From Pseudomonas pisciculturae (GTDB lineage: Bacteria; Pseudomonadota; Gammaproteobacteria; Pseudomonadales; Pseudomonadaceae): a stretch of 64,000 nt of DNA. The stretch lies in assembly GCF_015461805.1 (NCBI RefSeq), contig NZ_JACVZE010000007.1, forward strand, positions 331,589 to 395,588. Direction: 5' to 3'. The position numbers were made by a program, and so were the translations under genes. The notes beneath the pieces are model-generated. The model made no database searches and had not been told where the DNA came from. It saw only the letters and a list, made by a program, of their open reading frames with translations. Positions 60,201 through 64,000 of the stretch are shown here, piece after piece (positions within the stretch are counted from its first letter, which is position 1; every line of letters starts with the position of its first letter).

Positions 60201-60393
60201 GGCGCTCGGAGCCGAAATCGACAAAGGCAGCCTCAAGGCTTGGTTCGATGCGAGTGATCTTGCCTTTATAGATGTTGGCTTTTTTCTGCTCGCGTGCACC
60301 GGACTCGATGTCCAGATCGTAAAGGCGCTGGCCATCTACCAGTGCAACACGCAACTCTTCGGGTTGAGTTGCGTTAATCAGCATTCTTTTCAT
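57253..60393 (-). CDS. rne: Ribonuclease E
   Basis: Essential endonuclease and degradosome scaffold for mRNA decay and rRNA/tRNA processing. 1046 residues. The catalytic half (1-520) begins MKRMLINATQPEELRVALVD and includes the S1 domain (ANIYKGKITRIEPSLEAAFV), the DNase I-like metal site (DPTEALVSIDINSARA; VIDFIDM), and the zinc-link CPRCNGTG. The C-terminal half is disordered: long REERAP-type Arg/Glu repeats (about 620-760) and Val/Glu/Pro/Ala repeats (about 870-1000), ending in a conserved NDPREVRRRRKEAEA segment. The long leader upstream suggests autoregulation, as in E. coli. Confidence 0.97.
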   Translation of the reverse strand: MKRMLINATQPEELRVALVDGQRLYDLDIESGAREQKKANIYKGKITRIEPSLEAAFVDFGSERHGFLPLKEISREYFKKAPEGRVNIKDVLSEGQEVIVQVEKEERGNKGAALTTFISLAGRYLVLMPNNPRAGGISRRIEGEERNELREALNGLIAPADMGLIVRTAGLGRSSEEMQWDLDYLLQLWTAIKEASLDRSAPFLIYQESNVIIRAIRDYLRQDIGEVLIDSVEAQDEALTFIRQVMPQYASKIKLYEDSVPLFNRFQIESQIETAFQRVVELPSGGSIVIDPTEALVSIDINSARATKGSDIEETALQTNLEAAEEIARQLRLRDIGGLIVIDFIDMTPAKNQRAVEEKVRECLEADRARVQVGRISRFGLLEMSRQRLRPSLGESSGIVCPRCNGTGIIRDVESLSLAILRLIEEEALKDRTAEVRAQVPIPVAAFLLNEKRNSITKIELRTRARIVILPNDHLETPHFEVQRLRDDSPEAHSGQSSYEIAAAAAEVEEVQPAAATRTLVRQEAAVKTAPARANAPVPTEVAAPVAAPAALPEPSLFKGLVKSLVSLFATKEEPAAPVVVEKPATERPARNEERRNGRQQSRNRNGRRDEERKPREERAPREERAPREERAPREAREETPAVAREERAPREERAPRAPRAPREDRKPRGEREERVRELREPLDAAPAVAGAAVVAEERPARQPREERAPREERQPRAPREERQPRAEQAAAAGDEEEVLTAEEQLQEDGQDGAEGDRPRRRSRGQRRRSNRRERQRDANGNVIEGSEETGENAEAATDEPTGAELAAGLAVTAAVASSVISAPAQAQAHEQAERATAAVEETAAVQTPVAETPVVEAVVVEAPAVEAPVVEAPAVEAITPIEAPVVPEVEVAQVQEAQPEVEVAAIEPAPVVAPEPVVETQVVEAAPEVREVREEQTAFQWTAEPAAPVEAPAPTPVVEEAPAPVAEVIVAEPTPVVEPAPIVEPAPVVEAPVVAEVAAPVVEAAPASALTENGRAPNDPREVRRRRKEAEAAAAAAAQEAEARD

Positions 60394-61152
60394 GTTGTAC
60401 CGTCGGTTTCCGGGCTGCCGGAAACGGCGTTCGGCACACACGACTTCTCACGGTCGGTGTCAGGTGCGTCAAGAGTGGTTGGCCACTCCAGTGTCCAGCA
60501 AATACAAGCCAATTGGGCCGGTATCGCGACGGACGCGTCCTGCTTGTTAGCGGTGGTGACAAAGGCACCACTTCAACAAAAGCTAAGGTCAGGAGGAGGA
60601 ATCAACCGGCGACTGTGGACGAGATGAAGCGTCTAAATATAAGCCTAGTGCTACACGGTCCGACGGTTGTGCATCTCCACCCTACACGTATCCCTGATAA
60701 TTCGGGTGCTGCCGCGCGCAGAATCCGCAGCGGGTTGGCATTTACCGTGTTCTCCAATGGGGAGAGCACGCTCATGGCTAAACAAGACTGAGTGTGGGCG
60801 ACTGCGCTCGCACTCAGCTCTTAACAGGCGTTGTTTCCGAAGCATTCGCCATGGTCTGGCTCAAGACTGACTGCACTTTGTGAACTGGCCGTAAATATCG
60901 GCGCAAAACGCGAGTATTCACTCTGCTTTTTGCACTCGCTTCAGGCCTCATGTCACCTGCGCTCGTTACAATCCTGAGCCTTCCAAGGTGGCGAAAGCCC
61001 CGTAGGACGGCCTCGCGTCCTGATGAATTGCGATGGTCAGGGCCGGCTGTGTGCCGCATGTCCTCTGGCCAGGCCGCTTTTGGCGGCGTTCGCGACTATA
61101 GCAGCAATGATTAAGTGCTTCAATTCCATAAAAAATTGTTATCATCGCCGCC
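60394..61152 (-). promoter_or_regulatory. Long rne 5' leader and rne/rluC divergent region
   Basis: 759 nt without a gene. On the rne strand it has several foldbacks, for example GTGGTGCC-TTTGT-CACCAC-like (about 60560-60580) and CTGAGTGCGAGCGC / GCCCACACTCAG (about 60789-60822). E. coli rne has a long structured leader through which RNase E limits its own mRNA; a similar role fits here. The rluC end has an A/T-rich start region (AAAAAATTGTTATCAT). Confidence 0.5.
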
Positions 61153-62112
61153 ATGACGACTACCGCCCCCCAGACCCCCAGCGTCCAGCTGCTTGAGGTC
61201 TCGCCGGAATATGCCGGCCAACGCATCGATAATTTTCTCCTGGCCAGGCTCAAAGGCGTGCCCAAGACCTTGATTTACCGCATCTTGCGTAAAGGTGAAG
61301 TGCGGGTGAACAAGGGCCGGATCAAGCCCGAGTACAAGTTGCAGGCGGGCGATATCGTTCGTGTGCCGCCGGTTCGCGTGCCTGAGCGTGATGAGCCCGT
61401 GCCTTTGGCCCAAGGCTTGTTGCAGCGCCTGGAAGCCTCGATTGTCTTCGAAGACAACAAGCTGATCGTGATCAACAAGCCGTGCGGCATTGCGGTTCAC
61501 GGTGGCAGCGGCCTGAACTTTGGCGTGATCGAAGCCTTTCGTCAGTTGCGCCCGGATGCCAAGGAGCTGGAACTGGTCCATCGCCTTGATCGCGACACCT
61601 CCGGCCTGCTGATGATCGCCAAGAAACGCAGCATGTTGCGTCACTTGCACACCGCCTTGCGTGGCGACGGCGTGGACAAGCGCTACATGGCGCTGGTACG
61701 CGGCAACTGGGCCAGTTCCATCAAGAGCGTCCGTGCGCCGTTGCAGAAGAGCAACCTGCGTTCTGGCGAGCGCATGGTGGAAGTGGACGAGGAGGGCAAA
61801 GAAGCCCTGACCCTGTTCAAGGTACTGCGCCGCTTCGGCGACTTCGCCACCATGGTCGAGGCCAAACCGGTCACCGGGCGTACCCATCAGATTCGTGTGC
61901 ACACGTTGCATGCGGGCCACTGCATTGCCGGCGATACCAAGTATGGCGATGAGGGTTTCTCCAAGGAAATCCGCGATCTGGGCGGCAAGCGTCTGTTCTT
62001 GCACGCCTACATGCTCACCGTGCCGCTGCCCGATGGCGGCGAATTGAAGTTGCAGGCCCCGGTCGATGAGATGTGGGCCAAGACCGTGGAGCGTTTGAGT
62101 GTCGCACCTTGA
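61153..62112 (+). CDS. rluC: 23S rRNA pseudouridine synthase RluC
   Basis: Makes pseudouridines 955, 2504 and 2580 of 23S rRNA. 319 residues: S4-like RNA-binding domain (AGQRIDNFLLARLKGVPKTL, RKGEVRVNKGRIKPEYKL), then the catalytic RluA-family motif HRLDRDTSGLLMIAKK with the essential aspartate, and GRTHQIRVHTLHAGHCIAGD. Divergent from rne, as in enterobacteria and P. aeruginosa. Overlaps the next gene by 14 nt. Confidence 0.96.
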   Translation: MTTTAPQTPSVQLLEVSPEYAGQRIDNFLLARLKGVPKTLIYRILRKGEVRVNKGRIKPEYKLQAGDIVRVPPVRVPERDEPVPLAQGLLQRLEASIVFEDNKLIVINKPCGIAVHGGSGLNFGVIEAFRQLRPDAKELELVHRLDRDTSGLLMIAKKRSMLRHLHTALRGDGVDKRYMALVRGNWASSIKSVRAPLQKSNLRSGERMVEVDEEGKEALTLFKVLRRFGDFATMVEAKPVTGRTHQIRVHTLHAGHCIAGDTKYGDEGFSKEIRDLGGKRLFLHAYMLTVPLPDGGELKLQAPVDEMWAKTVERLSVAP

Positions 62113-62761
62113 TTACAAGCTGCTGATTTTCGATTGGGACGGCACCCTGGCCAACTCCATTGGCCGGATTGTTGAGTCGATGCACGCCGCGTCGACCCGT
62201 TCGGGTTACGCGCTGTGCACCGATCACGCGGTCAAGGGGATTATCGGCCTGGGTTTGCCTGAGGCGATTCGCACCCTGTACCCCGAGATCAGCGATGCCG
62301 AGCTGGTCACCTACCGTGATCACTACGCCGACCACTACATCGCCCTGGAGGCGACGCCTTCGCCGTTGTTTGAAGGGGTTGTGCAGGCCCTGGACGCCTT
62401 CCGTGCCGAGGGGTATCGCCTGGCCGTTGCTACCGGCAAGGCCCGTCGTGGCCTGGATCGGGTGCTCAAGGCGCACGGCTGGGAAGATTATTTCGACATT
62501 ACCCGTGCCGCCGATGAAACCGCCAGCAAGCCGCACCCTCTGATGCTTGAGCAGATCATGGCCCATTGCGGCGTGTCGCCTCGCCAGGCGTTGATGGTAG
62601 GGGACGCTTCCTTTGACCTGATGATGGCGCGCAATGCTGGCATGGACAGCGTGGCAGTCAGCTATGGCGCCCAGTCCGCCGAGGCGTTGCAGCAATATGA
62701 GCCGCGCGTGACGATCGATCATTTTTCCGAATTGCAGGCCTGGCTTGGCCGGGCCTTATAA
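62099..62761 (+). CDS. HAD-superfamily phosphatase (Gph-like)
   Basis: A 220-residue hydrolase. Motif I IFDWDGTLANS holds the nucleophilic aspartate; motif II is around LAVATGKARRGL; motif III is the KPHP lysine; motif IV is MVGDASFDLMMARNAG. The cap is the small helical type of phosphoglycolate or beta-phosphoglucomutase-like enzymes. The GTG start lies inside rluC, so translation is coupled. The substrate is unknown; rluC-HAD-sppA is a conserved Pseudomonas trio. Confidence 0.9.
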   Translation: MSHLDYKLLIFDWDGTLANSIGRIVESMHAASTRSGYALCTDHAVKGIIGLGLPEAIRTLYPEISDAELVTYRDHYADHYIALEATPSPLFEGVVQALDAFRAEGYRLAVATGKARRGLDRVLKAHGWEDYFDITRAADETASKPHPLMLEQIMAHCGVSPRQALMVGDASFDLMMARNAGMDSVAVSYGAQSAEALQQYEPRVTIDHFSELQAWLGRAL

Positions 62762-62782
62762 GTCTTTGTTGGGGTTAATGGC

Positions 62783-63766
62783 ATGAGTGACGAGTGGAAA
62801 GCGCCCGAAAAGGCTGAAGGCGGTGATGACAAAAGCTGGAAGCTGCTGGAGAAGACCCTCCTGGCCAGCGTCCAGGAGCAGCGTCGTTCACGGCGTTGGG
62901 GGATTTTCTTCAAACTGCTGACCTTCACTTACCTGTTGATCATGCTGGCACTGTTCAGCCCATTGATGGACATGGAAAAAAGCGCGACCCGCAGCGCCAA
63001 TTACACCGCGCTGATCGAAGTGCGCGGCGTAATCGCCGACAAAGAGCCCGCTAGCGCCGATAACATCGTCAGCAGCCTGCGCGCTGCGTTTGAAGACCCC
63101 AAGGTCAAAGGCGTGATCCTGCGCATCAACAGCCCAGGTGGCAGCCCGGTGCAATCGGGTTATGTGTATGACGAGATTCGTCGTCTGCGTGGCCTGCATC
63201 CGGATACCAAGCTGTATGCGGTGATTTCCGACCTGGGTGCCTCGGGTGCTTATTACATTGCCAGCGCCGCTGACCAGATCTATGCCGACAAGGCCAGCCT
63301 GGTGGGCTCCATTGGTGTGACTGCTGCTGGCTACGGGTTTGTCGGTGCCATGGAGAAGCTGGGGGTGGAGCGTCGTACCTACACCTCGGGTGAGCACAAG
63401 TCATTCCTTGACCCGTTCCAGCCGCAAAAGGCTGATGAAACCGCTTTCTGGCAGGGCGTGCTCGATACGACCCACCGCCAGTTCATCGCCAGCGTGAAGC
63501 AGGGGCGTGGGGATCGTCTGAAGGACAAGGATCACCCAGAGTTGTTTTCCGGTTTGGTGTGGTCGGGCGAGCAGGCGTTGCCGCTGGGGCTGATCGATGG
63601 TCTGGGCAGTGCAAGCCTGGTGGCGCGGGATGTGATCGGCGAGAAAGAGTTGGTGGACTTCACCGTGCAGGAATCGCCGTTTGACCGGTTCTCCAAGAAA
63701 CTGGGTGCCAGTGTGGCGGAGAAGTTGGCGCTGTATATGGGTTTCCAAGGCCCGGCGCTGCGCTGA
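62783..63766 (+). CDS. sppA: Signal peptide peptidase SppA (S49 family)
   Basis: Membrane-bound serine protease that clears cleaved signal peptides. 327 residues, the short single-domain form. One N-terminal membrane helix about 45-65 (LLTFTYLLIMLALFSPLM), then the S49 domain: LRINSPGGSPVQSGYVYDEI, nucleophile Ser in DLGASGAYYIASAADQIYA, and the general-base lysine in YTSGEHKSFLDPF. Last gene of the rluC group; a REP pair follows. Confidence 0.93.
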   Translation: MSDEWKAPEKAEGGDDKSWKLLEKTLLASVQEQRRSRRWGIFFKLLTFTYLLIMLALFSPLMDMEKSATRSANYTALIEVRGVIADKEPASADNIVSSLRAAFEDPKVKGVILRINSPGGSPVQSGYVYDEIRRLRGLHPDTKLYAVISDLGASGAYYIASAADQIYADKASLVGSIGVTAAGYGFVGAMEKLGVERRTYTSGEHKSFLDPFQPQKADETAFWQGVLDTTHRQFIASVKQGRGDRLKDKDHPELFSGLVWSGEQALPLGLIDGLGSASLVARDVIGEKELVDFTVQESPFDRFSKKLGASVAEKLALYMGFQGPALR

Positions 63767-63793
63767 GATCTTGAGCCTGATGTAGATCAAAAT

Positions 63794-63880
63794 GTGGGAG
63801 GGGGCTTGCCCCCGATTGCGGTGTGTCAGCTACAGGTGAGCTGGCTGATCCACCGTCATCGGGGGCAAGCCCCCTCCCAC
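63794..63880. repeat. REP pair after sppA
   Basis: Inverted GTGGGAGGGGGCTTGC arms between convergent sppA and the Maf-like gene. Confidence 0.9.
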
Positions 63881-63899
63881 ATTTGGTTTTCGGTGTGCT

Positions 63900-64000
63900 T
63901 TAAGGGATTTGCACGCCTTCGGACAGAAGCATGTCCACCAGTCGGATCAGCGGCAAACCCACCAGGCTGGTGGCATCCGGCCCTTCCGTGCTCTGGAACA
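63900..64000 (-). CDS. Maf/YceF-like nucleotide pyrophosphatase (partial, 3' end)
   Basis: Only the last 33 codons are in the window. They read FQSTEGPDATSLVGLPLIRL then VDMLLSEGVQIP and stop, which matches the C-terminus of Maf-like house-cleaning nucleotide pyrophosphatases (7-methyl-GTP type, YceF). The position next to rluC-HAD-sppA, ahead of the rpmF/plsX region, is the expected one. The start lies beyond base 64000. Confidence 0.85.
   Translation of the reverse strand, partial: FQSTEGPDATSLVGLPLIRLVDMLLSEGVQIP

Noticed and set aside
57571..60627. 1018-codon open frame on the plus strand opposite rne
   Set aside because: It is a shadow of the GC-rich, repeat-rich rne reading frame; the translation is low-complexity Phe/Gly/Arg with no recognisable domain, and the minus-strand product is unmistakably RNase E.
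2229..63880. REP copies as a CRISPR array
   Set aside because: The copies are scattered singly between genes, kilobases apart, and are inverted pairs rather than direct repeats with spacers.

Overview
The window is a chromosomal segment of a GC-rich gammaproteobacterium of the genus Pseudomonas, most likely the P. fluorescens group. The evidence is the P. aeruginosa-like order acsA - aotJQMOP - argR - aruCFGDB-x-aruE, the pairs alaS/lysC/rsmA, phoP/phoQ and flgZ/flgN/flgM/flgA/cheV/cheR/flgBCDE, and many copies of the REP word GTGGGAGGGGGCTTGC typical of P. fluorescens intergenic regions. Almost everything is core genome; no phage, transposase, CRISPR array or integrase was seen.

Layout. 0.2-8.2 kb: acetyl-CoA synthetase, then the arginine/ornithine importer (aotJQMOP) and its regulator argR. 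8.2-14.2 kb: one very large minus-strand gene for a 1973-residue leucine-rich-repeat, toxin/effector-like protein, sitting between argR and the genes ArgR controls. 14.5-22.3 kb: the arginine succinyltransferase (AST) catabolic operon. 22.4-25.4 kb: a small RTX-like protein, a type II lumazine synthase behind an FMN riboswitch, and threonine aldolase. 25.5-33.8 kb: alaS, lysC, rsmA, four tRNAs, mgtE, amrZ and two very small membrane-associated genes. 34-43.2 kb: an MFS transporter and a flagellar/chemotaxis block. 43.4-49.3 kb: nrdA (without an adjacent nrdB) and a two-component pair. 49.4-57.1 kb: pcpS, a small exported protein with phoPQ, an AraC-type regulator, dctA, and an xdhC/mocA-like pair. 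57.2-64 kb: RNase E, then divergent rluC - HAD phosphatase - sppA, and the 3' end of a Maf-like gene.

How the parts work together. AotJQMP imports arginine, ArgR senses it, and AruCFGDBE degrades it to glutamate and succinate; ArgR-type half-sites lie in front of both aotJ and aruC. The flagellar block has its own regulators (FlgM, FlgN, c-di-GMP-binding FlgZ), with convincing sigma-54 and sigma-28 promoters, and the neighbouring amrZ and rsmA encode global regulators of motility versus sessile life.

The least ordinary item is the LRR protein: it has three tandem modules of about 300 residues, ends exactly at a module boundary, and shows no recognisable C-terminal ubiquitin-ligase domain. 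Other points worth attention are a perfect 13-bp inverted repeat that encloses a TATAAT box in front of alaS, paired identical palindromes at the AraC-type gene next to dctA, paired palindromes in front of the small-protein operon, repeated TTGCCGCT words upstream of the flgB sigma-54 promoter, and NrdR/DnaA-type sites upstream of nrdA. All positions come from reading by eye; no alignment or statistics were run.
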